Source of the DNA: Marmoricola sp.
GTDB lineage: Bacteria > Actinomycetota > Actinomycetes > Propionibacteriales > Nocardioidaceae
Direction of reading: 5' to 3'
Length of the DNA stretch: 48,783 bases
Assembly (NCBI GenBank): GCA_025964775.1
Contig: JAOPYE010000016.1
Coordinates: 1-48,783, forward strand
Notes under the pieces: model-generated
What the model was told of the DNA's origin: nothing
The model's database searches: none
What the model saw: the letters and a program-made list of their open reading frames with translations, nothing else
In this document: positions 31,780 through 43,103 of the stretch, one piece after another
Position numbering within the stretch: the first letter of the stretch is position 1
How the letters are laid out: every line of letters begins with the position of its first letter
Program-made: the position numbers and the translations under genes

Positions 31780-32943
31780 TCACGGGGTCGGCGGACGTCC
31801 GAGGTCGCTCAGGTCGATGCCGGCCTCGGGAAGCCGGACGACGGGTTCCACGATTCCGTCGAACCCGTGGGTCTCGGTGGCGAACGCGGCCAGGTTGCCG
31901 GGCGCGTACCCACCCTCCTGGAAGTGGCTGACCGCGGAGGACGCCACCCGGACAGACAGGGCACGGTCGTTGGTGAGCAGCCGCAGCCCGTGGCTGAACG
32001 TGGTGTCCGAGCCGCTCCAGGGCAGCAGTTGCTTCGCCTCGAGAAGCGCGTTGTCGACCATGAACACCAGGTCGAGAGGGTTGTGACGAATGGGGTCCGA
32101 TCCGCTGTTGACGTAGGTGCCCAGCAACACCGGATCGAAGATCAGGCCGACCGCGTGCGCCTCGCGTGCCATCCACAACAGCGACGTGTCCGACAGCCCC
32201 GTCTCGCGATATCCGCCCCCGACATCGGAGTGCGCGCCTTCGAACCACACCTGCTTGACCCGTGGGTCCTCGGTCGGTGCGCCCGCAGGATCGCTGGGGG
32301 CTTCCCAGAAGGTGGGGACGAACTTCATCCGGGTCTCGTCGATCGCGAGCGCCTGCCGCGCGCACAGCACCTGGTCGCTCAGCTGGACGTCGTGGAATCG
32401 TGGCGTCTCCCGCTCGAACCCGGGCACCCCGAGGGCGCCCACGGTGTCGAAGACACCGAGGAACGTCACCTTCGCCGCGTGGCAGTGGTCGTGCCTGAAC
32501 TCGTCCACGCTCTCCCCGAAGTTGCCTGCGGGCATCTTCGTCCGCTGGTACAGGTGGACAGCCGCGGGCAGCCGTTCCTCGACCAAGGCAACCTTGGTGA
32601 GCAGTCCAACTCGGGCGATCATCCCGCCCAACGACCGTGCCGTGTAGGCGCCCCGGCTGAAGCCGATGATGAAGATCTCGTCGCCGGGCTCGTAGTTCTG
32701 GGCGAGGAACCGGTAACACGCGATCACGTTGTGGAACAGCCCGAAGCCGAAGGCCCCACCCAGCAGCCGGTCGGCCTCGTAGCTGCTCGTGCCGACCCCG
32801 CTGATGTAGTACACCAGCTGGTAGACACCGCCTCCCGGTGGTAGATCGGTCTGCACCGTGCGGGCGATCTTCTCGACGTTGGTGACGTCTTCGTTGTCCG
32901 GCTTGTTCCATGTCCCGTCGCAGCACACGACCAACCGCTTCAT
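31780..32943 (-). CDS. DUF2235 domain alpha/beta-hydrolase-like protein
   Basis: A 387-residue protein of the DUF2235 (T6SS Tle1 phospholipase-like) family. It starts with RLVVCCDGTWNKPDN, has the nucleophile elbow GFSRGAYTAR (GFSRG at 94-98, Ser96), Asp in GVFDTVGALG and the downstream WFEGAHSDVGGGY with the catalytic His/Asp. The family includes phospholipases of type VI secretion, but no secretion genes lie here and the ORF has no signal peptide. A housekeeping lipase or esterase is equally possible. It stands alone, convergent with the small gene. Confidence 0.88.
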   Translation of the reverse strand: MKRLVVCCDGTWNKPDNEDVTNVEKIARTVQTDLPPGGGVYQLVYYISGVGTSSYEADRLLGGAFGFGLFHNVIACYRFLAQNYEPGDEIFIIGFSRGAYTARSLGGMIARVGLLTKVALVEERLPAAVHLYQRTKMPAGNFGESVDEFRHDHCHAAKVTFLGVFDTVGALGVPGFERETPRFHDVQLSDQVLCARQALAIDETRMKFVPTFWEAPSDPAGAPTEDPRVKQVWFEGAHSDVGGGYRETGLSDTSLLWMAREAHAVGLIFDPVLLGTYVNSGSDPIRHNPLDLVFMVDNALLEAKQLLPWSGSDTTFSHGLRLLTNDRALSVRVASSAVSHFQEGGYAPGNLAAFATETHGFDGIVEPVVRLPEAGIDLSDLGRPPTP

Positions 32944-32988
32944 GCCGTCATAGTGGCACCGCCGACGCGGAAGCGCATCGGCCCGCGC

Positions 32989-34752
32989 TCAGCCTCCGGG
33001 TGTCGGGCAGGCGGTGCCGCGCGGCAGGTTGTACGGCGTAGCGATCGTGTAGACCCCCGGATGCGGGGCCTCGAGCACGGTCCAGTACTCCTTGCCGTTC
33101 GGCTCGACCGGCTGCACCGACTTGCCGAGGCAACCCTCGACATCGACCGGAGCCACATCAGGGTTGTCCGACTGCGGGGCCGGAATGACCTTGCCGTCCG
33201 GGTAGAGCAGGCTGAGCCAGGGCGAGGCCAGGATCCGCAACCGGAAGTCGCCGGGCTTGCTGACGTCGACGACGACCTGGCTGGCATCGAAGTGAACGAC
33301 CTTCGCCGACCCGTCGGCCAGCGGTGCCGGTGACTTGACGGCGTACAGGCGCCCGCCCGCACCGATCCACACCGGGCTCAGGTAGGCCAGGCCGTGGCTG
33401 ATCAGACTGGCTTCCTCCGTCGCAGCCGGGTCGGTCTCGCCGTCGGCCAGGAACACGTAGTGCACCGCCCAGCGATCCAGCCACTGCTTGTACGCCGCTG
33501 CGGTGAGCGGGGTGTCGACATAGAAAAGCGGGTTGCGCTCGCGGTCGGCCTGGCGGTTCCAGCCGCGGGCCAGGTTCACGTACGGCGCCAGCACCGATGC
33601 CTCCCGGTGGCTCCGGGTGGGGACCACTTCGACGCGGGCCTCATCAGCGTGCCGGGCACGCAGCTGGTCGACGAGCGGGCCGACGTTCGCGGTCCACGTG
33701 GATGCCGACCGGGTGTTGACCACATCAGCAGTCGCGGTGCCGACCTGCCAGACGGTGGCCGCGATCATCGCGGCAGCCAGGGCGTACCGGGCAGCCGAGC
33801 GGCTCCACAGGCTGCTGACGGGACGGAGGATCGATGGCGGCTTGGTCTGGGTGGCGATCGCGACCAGCACCACTCCCCCGAAGATCAGCGCCAGACGGGT
33901 GACGTTGCTGCCGATCTCGGACGGGACCACCAGCACCGCGATGACGCCGAGCGCGTATAGGGCCGAACCGAACCGCACCGTGCGCCAGGTCGAGGGCGCG
34001 AGCAACATGCAGCACACGCCGATGATCACCGGAAGGACCGCGGACTGCGCGTCCATCGGCTGCTCTCCCGAGAACGGGAACAGCAAGGATGACAGCGCCA
34101 CGACCAGGATCGGCGGCAGGCCCATCGCGGAGGCGATGCGGCGGCGGCCGCTCAGCCAGAGTGCCCCCGCGACGACCCCGAGGAACAGTCCGGCCACCGG
34201 GCTCGACGCGGTCGCCAGGAACGAGAACAGCGCGGCGGTCGCGGCACGACGCCACCGCAGCCGCGTGGTGATCGGACGCTCGGTGCCCAGCCTCGGGTCG
34301 AAGACGACCGTCACGGCGGCGAGCGCGAACATGATGCCCAGGCCGAAGGTGACCCGGCCCGAGAAGGCGTTGCCGGCAAGCGCGAACGCGCCGTACACCG
34401 CCGGCAGCAGCGGCCGCTTGACGGCTCCGGTCCGCACGATCAGGTTCGCCAGCAGACCCGAGGAGACAACGCCGACGAACACCATCGTGCTGCGGACTCC
34501 GAGGTACCCCATCACGTACGGCGACAGCACGCTGTAGGAGACCGGATGCATTCCCCCGTACCAGGCGAGGTCGTACGCCATCCGCGGGTGCGCCCTCGCG
34601 AACTCCGCCCACGCGTCCTGCGCGGCGAGGTCACCGCCACCGTTCGCGACCAGCAGCAGCCAGATGAGGTGGAGGGCGATCGCGATCAGGAGTGCGGCAG
34701 CCACCGGCTGCGTGAACACACGCCAACCGAGCTTGCGTTCACCCACCGACAC
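32989..34752 (-). CDS. Large polytopic membrane protein with soluble C-terminal domain
   Basis: A 587-residue protein with about ten or eleven helices in residues 15-370 (first VAAALLIAIALHLIWLLLVANG) and a soluble C-terminal 200 residues that look extracytoplasmic (NTRSASTWTANVGPLVDQL, RSHREASVLAPYVNLARGWN, WLDRWAVHYVFL). The layout resembles GT-C-like or conserved actinobacterial envelope proteins, but no catalytic motif is visible. The GTG at 34752 is chosen because AGGGGGA precedes it; an upstream reading to 34812 is not supported. It probably works at the envelope; function unknown. Confidence 0.78.
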   Translation of the reverse strand: MSVGERKLGWRVFTQPVAAALLIAIALHLIWLLLVANGGGDLAAQDAWAEFARAHPRMAYDLAWYGGMHPVSYSVLSPYVMGYLGVRSTMVFVGVVSSGLLANLIVRTGAVKRPLLPAVYGAFALAGNAFSGRVTFGLGIMFALAAVTVVFDPRLGTERPITTRLRWRRAATAALFSFLATASSPVAGLFLGVVAGALWLSGRRRIASAMGLPPILVVALSSLLFPFSGEQPMDAQSAVLPVIIGVCCMLLAPSTWRTVRFGSALYALGVIAVLVVPSEIGSNVTRLALIFGGVVLVAIATQTKPPSILRPVSSLWSRSAARYALAAAMIAATVWQVGTATADVVNTRSASTWTANVGPLVDQLRARHADEARVEVVPTRSHREASVLAPYVNLARGWNRQADRERNPLFYVDTPLTAAAYKQWLDRWAVHYVFLADGETDPAATEEASLISHGLAYLSPVWIGAGGRLYAVKSPAPLADGSAKVVHFDASQVVVDVSKPGDFRLRILASPWLSLLYPDGKVIPAPQSDNPDVAPVDVEGCLGKSVQPVEPNGKEYWTVLEAPHPGVYTIATPYNLPRGTACPTPGG

Positions 34753-34844
34753 GATTCCCCCTGTTGCGGGACTGGACCTGATCGCCTGCACCTCATCGCA
34801 CCGTCGCGACACCCGATCCTATGCGTCTCCACTATCTTGCCTCC

Positions 34845-35315
34845 ATGCCATTAGCGCGCCCCGGGGCGCAGATCGAGATCGACGCACCGCTCGCGACCGT
34901 CTGGGCCGTGATGATGGACACCGGCGCCTACGGGGAGTGGAATCCGTTCCTCTTCCGGGCGGACTGCGCGAACCCTCCCAAACCGGGCGACCCGATCATG
35001 CTGCACGTCCGCTGGCCGAACGGGAAGACGCAGAGCTCCCCCGAACGCATCAGCCAGGTCGAGCCCCCGTACGACGACAACGGCACCACCCGGGCCCTGC
35101 TCGCCTACGTCTACGAAGGTCTGCCGAGCAAGCTCGGCCTGGTCAAGGGAACGCGCTTCCAGCGCCTGAGCCAGACTCCGGGCGGTCCGACCCTCTACGA
35201 CACGGTCGAGGTATTCTCCGGACCCCTCGTGGCGCTCGCAGGCCCTACCCGGGTCGCCGCCGGCTTCACCCAGCACGCCGAAGCGCTCAAGCTCCGCGCC
35301 GAGCTGCTCAGCTGA
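34845..35315 (+). CDS. SRPBCC family (polyketide cyclase/START-like) protein
   Basis: A 156-residue SRPBCC fold protein. [27 protein letters not shown] (in part) is the N-terminal helix-grip signature, and [17 protein letters not shown] the final long helix. Such proteins bind hydrophobic ligands. TATCTT at 34833-34838 ends six bases before the ATG at 34845, so the gene is probably leaderless; an ATG at 34821 in frame lies before that -10. It converges on the sulfate ABC genes, overlapping cysA's end by eight bases. Confidence 0.85.
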   Translation: MPLARPGAQIEIDAPLATVWAVMMDTGAYGEWNPFLFRADCANPPKPGDPIMLHVRWPNGKTQSSPERISQVEPPYDDNGTTRALLAYVYEGLPSKLGLVKGTRFQRLSQTPGGPTLYDTVEVFSGPLVALAGPTRVAAGFTQHAEALKLRAELLS

Positions 35316-36294
35316 CCACGGTCATCTCGGGCACCGAGCTGCCGCTGCCGTGAGTCGGCACCAGCCAGACGTCGATCCCGTCGCGCAGCCCGAGTGAGCG
35401 CTGGTGCGCCCGGGTCACGGTGACCACGATCTCCTCGTGGGCAGCGTCGAGCAGTTCGACGGTCAGTCGCACCTCGAAGCCGACCCGCAGCTCGCGCACG
35501 ATCCGGGCCGGCAGCGAGCCGGCGATCCCGGGGTGGGTGAACACCTCGATGTCGTGCGGGCGGTAGAGCTTGCCGTCGATGACGGTCGTGGGGCCGAGGA
35601 AGCTCATCACGAAGTCGTTCGCCGGCGCGTCGTACAGGGCATCGGGCGTGCCGACCTGCTCGATCCGGCCCTCGTTGATGACCACGATCTCGTCGGCCAC
35701 TTCGAGCGCCTCCTCCTGGTCGTGCGTGACGAACACCGTCGTCACGTTGACCTCGTCGTGCAGCCGGCGCAGCCACTCGCGGAGCTCCTTGCGGACCTTG
35801 GCGTCCAGTGCACCGAAGGGTTCGTCGAGCAGCAGCACCGTCGGCTCGACCGCCAGCGCACGCGCCAGCGCCATCCGTTGACGCTGGCCGCCGGAGAGCT
35901 GGGAGGGCAGCCGGTTCGCGAACTGGGAGAGGTGCACCAGCTCGAGCAGCTCGTCGACGCGCTGGGCGATCTCGCCCTTGCTGCGCTTGCGGATCTCGAG
36001 GCCGAAGGCAACGTTCTTGGCCACGCTCATGTGCTTGAACGCCGCGTAGTGCTGGAACACGAAGCCCACGTTGCGCTTCTGCGGCGGCAGGTGCGTTGCC
36101 TCGGTGCCCTCGATGTTCACCTCTCCGGAGTCGGCCGACTCCAGGCCGGCGATGATCCGCAGCAGGGTCGACTTGCCGCCGCCCGAGGGCCCGAGGAGTG
36201 CCGTGAGGTGACCGGTCGGAAGGTCGACCGACACGTTGTCCAGGGCGACGAAGTCCCCGTAGGTCTTGGTGATGTTCGAGACCTTGATACTCAC
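35308..36294 (-). CDS. cysA: Sulfate/thiosulfate ABC transporter ATP-binding protein
   Basis: A 328-residue CysA. Walker A GPSGGGKS is at 35-42, the signature [16 protein letters not shown] and Walker [21 protein letters not shown] are followed by the H-loop [12 protein letters not shown]. The C-terminal 90 residues form a TOBE-like domain. The GTG at 36294 overlaps the cysW stop by four bases. It powers import of sulfate or thiosulfate by the complex coded upstream. The end overlaps the convergent SRPBCC gene. Confidence 0.95.
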   Translation of the reverse strand: MSIKVSNITKTYGDFVALDNVSVDLPTGHLTALLGPSGGGKSTLLRIIAGLESADSGEVNIEGTEATHLPPQKRNVGFVFQHYAAFKHMSVAKNVAFGLEIRKRSKGEIAQRVDELLELVHLSQFANRLPSQLSGGQRQRMALARALAVEPTVLLLDEPFGALDAKVRKELREWLRRLHDEVNVTTVFVTHDQEEALEVADEIVVINEGRIEQVGTPDALYDAPANDFVMSFLGPTTVIDGKLYRPHDIEVFTHPGIAGSLPARIVRELRVGFEVRLTVELLDAAHEEIVVTVTRAHQRSLGLRDGIDVWLVPTHGSGSSVPEMTVVS

Positions 36295-37124
36295 GAGTTG
36301 TCCTCTTCCTTGGGACGCAGGATCGAGACCACGACCAGGCAGGCCATCGCCGCGAACGCGAGGATCGCCGCCACGGCGTACGCCGAGGTCTGCTCGAATC
36401 CTTCGTACTTCTGCTCGACCACGAGCGTCGCGGTCTGGGTCTGGCCGACAATGTTGCCGGCCACGATCTTGATGGCGCCGAACTCGCCGAGCGAGCGCGC
36501 CAGGGAGAGCACGACGCCGTAGACGACGGCCCACTTGATCCCGGGCAGGGTGATCCGCCAGAAGGTCTGCCGACCGTTGGCGCCCAGGCTGCGCGCAGCC
36601 TGCTCCTGGTCGTCGCCGAGCTCGGTGAGCACCGGCACGATCTCGCGGATCACCAGGGGCAACGCGACGAACACCGTGGCCATGATCATTCCCGGGGTTG
36701 CGAAGATGATCTTCAGTCCCCAGCTCTCCAGCGTCGGGCCGAACCAGCCGGTGCGTCCGTTGTAGACCAGCACCAGGGCCAGGCCGACGACGACCGGCGA
36801 GACCGAGAGCGGCACGTCGATCAGCGCCGAGAAGATCCTCTTGCCGAGAAAGTCGTAGCGCACCAGCAGCAACGAAACGGCGACCCCGAAGACCAGGTTG
36901 ATCAGCACGGCGATCAGGGTGATCTCGCCGGTCAGCTGGAACGCATGCAGGACGTCCGGCTCCTTGAGGGCATCGAAGAACGCTCCGGCGCCGTCGGCGA
37001 AGGCGTTCTTGAACACCAGTGCGGTCGGCACGGCGACCAACGCGAACACGTAGCCGATGGTGACGACGCGCAGGGCGATCCGGACGGCCAGCGGCTCGCG
37101 GAGCCGCGAGGATTCACTCGCCAC
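36291..37124 (-). CDS. cysW: Sulfate ABC transporter permease CysW
   Basis: A 277-residue permease with six helices. [29 protein letters not shown] (in part) is the EAA loop that binds the ATPase, and [20 protein letters not shown] the conserved CysW/T end. Its GTG start overlaps the cysT stop by 11 bases, and its stop overlaps cysA. It forms the membrane channel with CysT. Confidence 0.95.
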   Translation of the reverse strand: MASESSRLREPLAVRIALRVVTIGYVFALVAVPTALVFKNAFADGAGAFFDALKEPDVLHAFQLTGEITLIAVLINLVFGVAVSLLLVRYDFLGKRIFSALIDVPLSVSPVVVGLALVLVYNGRTGWFGPTLESWGLKIIFATPGMIMATVFVALPLVIREIVPVLTELGDDQEQAARSLGANGRQTFWRITLPGIKWAVVYGVVLSLARSLGEFGAIKIVAGNIVGQTQTATLVVEQKYEGFEQTSAYAVAAILAFAAMACLVVVSILRPKEEDNS

Positions 37125-37980
37125 GACGCGTCACCCGTCGCTGCAGGAGGTCGAGCCCGACGATGACGACGAGCGCCACGAGCAACAGGATCGCTGCGAT
37201 CGCCGAGGCCCCCCGCTGGTCGCCGTTCTCCAGGTAGGACAACACCCGGACCGAGGCGACCTCGGTGCGGTTGGGCAGGTTGCCCGAGAGCAGCACGAGC
37301 GAGCCGTACTCGCTGATCGCGCGGGCGAACGAGAGCGCAGCACCGGCGGCGATCGCCGGGACGAGGGCCGGCAGGACGATCCGCCGGAACGTGGTCAGCC
37401 GACCCGCACCCAGCGAGGCCGCTGCTTCCTCGACGTCACGGTCGAGCGCCTCGAGCACCGGCTGGGTGGTCCGTACGACGAACGGGAGCGTGACGAACGC
37501 GATCGCGAGGAACACCGCGATCCGGGTGTTCGCGACGTTCACACCGATCGGTGACTTCGGGCCGTACAGCGAGAGCAGCACCAGGCCGGCCACGATCGTC
37601 GGCAACGCGAACGGCACGTCGATGATGACGTCCAGGGCTCGCTTACCGAAGAACCGGTCCCTCACCAGGACCCACGCCAGCGCCGTGCCCATGAAGACGT
37701 TGATGACGGTGACCAGTGCTGCCTGACCGACGGTCAGCCGCAGGGCTGCGGCGGTCTCCGAGCTGGTCACGGTGGCCCAGAACTCGCTCCAGCCCCCACC
37801 GCTCGCGGTGATCAGGACCGCGACGAGTGGGATCAGGACGAGCACGCTGAACCAGGTGACGGCTACACCCAGCGCGAGCGTCGAGGAACCCCCGAGTGAA
37901 CGCGTACCCCGGGTGCGGCGCGTGCGCGCCACACCCGGGGTCGTCGTCGCCGTGGCCCGAGACTGGACCCCGGCGCTCAC
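37114..37980 (-). CDS. cysT: Sulfate ABC transporter permease CysT
   Basis: A 288-residue permease with six helices. The EAA loop QPVLEALDRDVEEAAASLGAG and LSFARAISEYGSLVLLSGNLP are the CysT/CysU hallmarks. A basic 30-residue head precedes the first helix (STLALGVAVTWFSVLVLIPL). The GTG start overlaps the binding-protein stop by four bases. It pairs with CysW in the importer. Confidence 0.95.
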   Translation of the reverse strand: MSAGVQSRATATTTPGVARTRRTRGTRSLGGSSTLALGVAVTWFSVLVLIPLVAVLITASGGGWSEFWATVTSSETAAALRLTVGQAALVTVINVFMGTALAWVLVRDRFFGKRALDVIIDVPFALPTIVAGLVLLSLYGPKSPIGVNVANTRIAVFLAIAFVTLPFVVRTTQPVLEALDRDVEEAAASLGAGRLTTFRRIVLPALVPAIAAGAALSFARAISEYGSLVLLSGNLPNRTEVASVRVLSYLENGDQRGASAIAAILLLVALVVIVGLDLLQRRVTRRGE

Positions 37981-39020
37981 TGCTTGCCCGTCTCCGCCTG
38001 GATCTTCGTGACGATGCCGTCCTTGACGTCGAAGAACTTCTTCGCAGCCGCCGTCCAGCCGCCGAAGTTCTTGTCGATCGTCAGCAGCGTGGTCGGCGTC
38101 GGGTACGGGTTCGACGGATCGTTGGCGCCCGGCGTGGTGTAGGTCCCGACATCGACCAGCGGACGGAAGCCGGCCTTGGCGTAGTCGAGCTGGCCGGCCT
38201 TGCTCAGCACGAAGGCCAGGAACGCCTTCGCAGCAGCCGAGGACTTCACGGTGACCGCGGCCGGGTTCTGGATCAGCAGGGTGTCGGACGGGACGATGTA
38301 GTCCAGCGGAGCACCGGAGGCACGGGCAGCGATGGCCTCGGTCTCGTACGAGACGAGCACATCACCCACGCCGCTCTCGAAGGCGGTGGTGGCCTCACGT
38401 CCGCTGCTCGGGAGCGCCGCGGTGTTCGCGAAGAACTTCTTCAGGTACGCCGTCGCGTCGGCCTCGGTGCCGCCACTCGCGATGACGTGGCCCCACGCCG
38501 CCAGGATGTTCCAGCGCGCGGATCCCGAGGAACCCGGGTTGGGAGTGACGATCTTGATGCCCGGCTTGACCAGGTCGTCCCAGCCGGTGATGTGCTTCGG
38601 GTTGCCCTTGCGCACGGTCAGCACCACGACGGTCTGGCTGGCGATGCCCTGGGTCGAGCCCGAGTCCCAGTCCTTCGCGACCAGGCCCGCGTCGACGAGC
38701 TTGGCGACGTCGGTGGCCAGGGAGAGGTGCACGTAGTCGGCCGGCTGGCCGGCGATCACCGCGCGGGCCTGGTCGCCCGAGGCGCCGTACGACGTCGTGA
38801 AGGTGACGCCCTTGCCGGCAGCGGTGGCCTGGAAGTCCTTGATCAGGTTCGTGTTGGGCTGCTGCAGGATCGAGAAGCCGACGAGGTTGACGGTGTCCTT
38901 CTTGCCACCGGCGGAGGTCGAGCCGCAGCCCGTGACACCCACGATCGTTGCGGTCAGTGCGGCGGCCACGGCCACCCAGCGTCGTCGCGTCCCGCGGGCG
39001 CGGGTTCCCTGCATGCTCAT
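37977..39020 (-). CDS. sbp: Sulfate-binding lipoprotein (Sbp/CysP family)
   Basis: A 347-residue periplasmic-type binding protein anchored as a lipoprotein: basic head, hydrophobic segment and lipobox VTGCGS with Cys32. The mature part has NLVGFSILQQPNTNLIKDF, YGASGDQARAVIAGQPADYVHL and PNPGSSGSARWNILAAWGH, conserved in sulfate/thiosulfate binders. AGGAG precedes the ATG at 39020. It is the first gene of the importer operon sbp-cysT-cysW-cysA, all overlapping. Confidence 0.95.
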   Translation of the reverse strand: MSMQGTRARGTRRRWVAVAAALTATIVGVTGCGSTSAGGKKDTVNLVGFSILQQPNTNLIKDFQATAAGKGVTFTTSYGASGDQARAVIAGQPADYVHLSLATDVAKLVDAGLVAKDWDSGSTQGIASQTVVVLTVRKGNPKHITGWDDLVKPGIKIVTPNPGSSGSARWNILAAWGHVIASGGTEADATAYLKKFFANTAALPSSGREATTAFESGVGDVLVSYETEAIAARASGAPLDYIVPSDTLLIQNPAAVTVKSSAAAKAFLAFVLSKAGQLDYAKAGFRPLVDVGTYTTPGANDPSNPYPTPTTLLTIDKNFGGWTAAAKKFFDVKDGIVTKIQAETGKQ

Positions 39021-39073
39021 GTCGTCTCCTTGGTCAGAGGATGTATCGATAAGGACTTCGAATGTTGGGTAAC

Positions 39074-39101
39074 TTACTACACTTCATCGGTTCAATGGCA
39101 A
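39074..39101 (-). promoter_or_regulatory. Promoter candidate of the sulfate importer operon
   Basis: On the reverse strand TTGCCA (39096-39101) and TAGTAA (39074-39079) are 16 bases apart, within a clearly AT-richer stretch. It leaves a leader of about 45 bases before sbp. The score is moderate. Confidence 0.4.
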
Positions 39102-39202
39102 ATCAATGACCTGGTGAGTCGCGTCACTCCGGGCAATCCGGTACTGAGATCACCGCCGATCCGCGCTCCGGGCGACTAAAGTGTTGATGGGTCGCCACCA
39201 AC

Positions 39203-39231
39203 TAGAACGCGTTCTACTTTCGTCGTACGAT
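39203..39231 (+). promoter_or_regulatory. korAB promoter with KstR-like operator
   Basis: TAGAACGCGTTCTA at 39203-39216 is a perfect 14-base palindrome and fits the KstR consensus TNNAACNNGTTNNA. Its left half serves as a -35-like box (TAGAAC) 17 bases before TACGAT at 39226-39231, a plausible -10. A repressor bound there would block the korA promoter. Confidence 0.7.
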
Positions 39232-39312
39232 GGTGTCCGTACCCTCGGAATCCCACCGCCGCGTACGGCGACGGCGGCCCAAGAAGTAGCACAGGAAAAG
39301 AAGGCGTTTCTC

Positions 39313-41258
<1,946 letters not shown>

Positions 41259-41262
<4 letters not shown>

Positions 41263-42335
41263 CCACCCAGGAGCTGCCCTTCCCCGGGCTGGCCGGCGTG
41301 CCGACCAACGAGGGGCCGCAGAACCGCAAGGAGTACACCTCCGACCAAGAGGTGCGCTGGTGCCCCGGGTGCGGCGACTACGCCGTCCTCGCTGCGGTCC
41401 AGGGCTTCCTGCCCGAGCTGGGCCTGCGTCGCGAGAACATCGTGTTCGTCTCCGGCATCGGGTGCTCGAGCCGGTTCCCGTACTACCTCGACACCTACGG
41501 CATGCACTCGATCCACGGCCGCGCGCCGGCGATCGCGACCGGCATCGCCACCTCGCGCGAGGACATTTCCGTCTGGGTCGTGACCGGCGACGGCGACGCG
41601 CTCTCGATCGGTGGCAACCACCTGATCCACGCGATGCGCCGCAACGTGAACATGACGATCCTGCTGTTCAACAACCGGATCTACGGCCTGACCAAGGGTC
41701 AGTACTCCCCGACCTCGGAGGCCGGGAAGATCACCAAGTCGACCCCGGTCGGCTCGGTGGACCACCCGTTCAACCCGGTCTCACTGGCCCTGGGCGCCGA
41801 AGCGAGCTTCGTGGCCCGCACGATCGACTCGGACCGCAAGCACCTGACCTCGGTGCTCTCGGCTGCTGCCGCCCACCGCGGCACCGCGCTGGTGGAGATC
41901 TACCAGAACTGCCCGATCTTCAACGACGGCGCCTTCGACGCGGTCAAGGACGCCGACACCAAGGCCGACGCGATCATCCCGCTGGTGCACGGTGAGCCGA
42001 TCCGGTTCGGAGCACTGGGTGAAGACGGCCTCGGGACCAAGGGGGTCGCCCGCGACGACGCAGGAGGCGGCGTCAAGGTCGTCGCCGGCGACGACCCGGC
42101 AGTCCTCGTCCACGACGCGCACAATCCGGACCCGACGGTCGCGTTCTCGCTGTCGCGCCTGACCGACGCAGGCGTCCTGCACCAGGCACCGATCGGGATC
42201 TTCCGCTCGGTCGCGCGCCCGACGTACGACGACGGCGCCCGGGAACAGATCGCGACCGCGGCGGCCGGGCAGGACGACCACAGTGCCGCACTCGCGAGCC
42301 TCATCGCCGGCAAGGACACCTGGACCGTCCTGTAG
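41259..42335 (+). CDS. korB: 2-oxoacid:ferredoxin oxidoreductase beta subunit (KorB-type)
   Basis: A 358-residue thiamine-diphosphate-binding subunit. CPGCGDY (CPGCG at 35-39) is conserved in the family with GIGCSSRFPYYL, and GDGD (110-113) with NHLIHAMRRNVNMTILLFNN the thiamine/Mg site. KGQYSPTS is the family's substrate-side loop. Its GTG overlaps the korA stop (GTGA). The last 100 residues are an extension typical of actinobacterial KorB. It works with KorA in an oxygen-tolerant 2-oxoglutarate oxidation route. Confidence 0.95.
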
Positions 42336-42340
42336 GTCCC

Positions 42341-42357
42341 CGGTCCGTAATGGACCG
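42341..42357 (+). terminator. Small hairpin between korB and the sigma gene
   Basis: CGGTCC (42341-42346) pairs with GGACCG (42352-42357) around GTAAT, five bases after the korB stop. It is short and has no U tract, so termination is only possible, not certain. Confidence 0.4.
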
Positions 42358-42380
42358 TTCCCGCTGCTCGTCGGTTCTGT

Positions 42381-43103
42381 GTGCAGCTGGACGACGCGAC
42401 CGACCCTGAGCTGATCATGATGGTCCGGGTCGGCCAGGTCGCGGCGTACGAGGAGCTGTTCCTGAGGCACCGTGAGGTCGCGGTGCGCTACGCACGGCGC
42501 ATCGCCCCCGCGGACCGGGCCGAGGACCTCTGCGCGGAGGCCTTCGCCAAGGTGCTCGACCTGCTGAAGCGGGGCAAGGGGCCCGAGGTCGCGTTCCGCG
42601 CCTACCTCCTCACGACAGTCCGTACGACGCACCTCAACGCGGTCCGTGCCGTACGCCGCGAGGACCTCGTCGCCGATCACGAACCGATCAACCGGATGGT
42701 CCCCGTGATCGAGGACCCCGACGCCCGCTTCGACCGGCAGGCCGCCTTCCGGGCGCTCGCGAAGCTGCCGGAGCGGTGGCAGGCGGCGCTGTGGATGACC
42801 GCCGTCGAGGACCTCCCGATCGAGGAGGTCGGGCGGCGCCTGGGCATCAATGCCAACGCCGTGTCCTCGCTGGCGGTGCGGGCGCGTGCCGGCCTTCGCC
42901 GCGCGTACCTGGCCGAGCACCTGCGCGAACCGAGCGAACCCGAGTGCCGCCGCGTCGTCGAGCTGCTGCCCGGGTACCTGCGCCGGTCCCTGACCGCCCG
43001 GCGTGACGAGCTGGCCGAAGCACACCTCGGCCGCTGCCGCCCGTGCTCGACCGCGGCCGAGGAGATCACCGGTGTCGCCGTCAGCCTCCCGGCCCTCCAC
43101 TAG
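42381..43103 (+). CDS. ECF sigma factor with fused C-terminal zinc-binding anti-sigma-like motif
   Basis: A 240-residue protein starting at GTG. Sigma2 lies at about 13-85 (LFLRHREVAVRYARRIAPAD, then DLCAEAFAKVLDLL), sigma4 at about 122-178 (LPIEEVGRRLGINANAVSSL). The last 50 residues carry Cys189, His215, Cys219 and Cys222, spaced C-x25-H-x3-C-x2-C, the ZAS (zinc-binding anti-sigma) pattern with Cys in the first position. So sigma and a redox- or metal-responsive restraint are in one chain. No separate anti-sigma gene lies nearby. Target genes are unknown. Confidence 0.9.
   Translation: MQLDDATDPELIMMVRVGQVAAYEELFLRHREVAVRYARRIAPADRAEDLCAEAFAKVLDLLKRGKGPEVAFRAYLLTTVRTTHLNAVRAVRREDLVADHEPINRMVPVIEDPDARFDRQAAFRALAKLPERWQAALWMTAVEDLPIEEVGRRLGINANAVSSLAVRARAGLRRAYLAEHLREPSEPECRRVVELLPGYLRRSLTARRDELAEAHLGRCRPCSTAAEEITGVAVSLPALH

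Noticed and set aside
31145..32926. A 593-residue minus-strand frame
   Set aside because: It covers DUF2235 in a different frame and has Arg-rich shadow composition.
31780..32943. Type VI secretion effector module
   Set aside because: Only the DUF2235 domain supports it; no VgrG, PAAR, immunity or structural gene is present.
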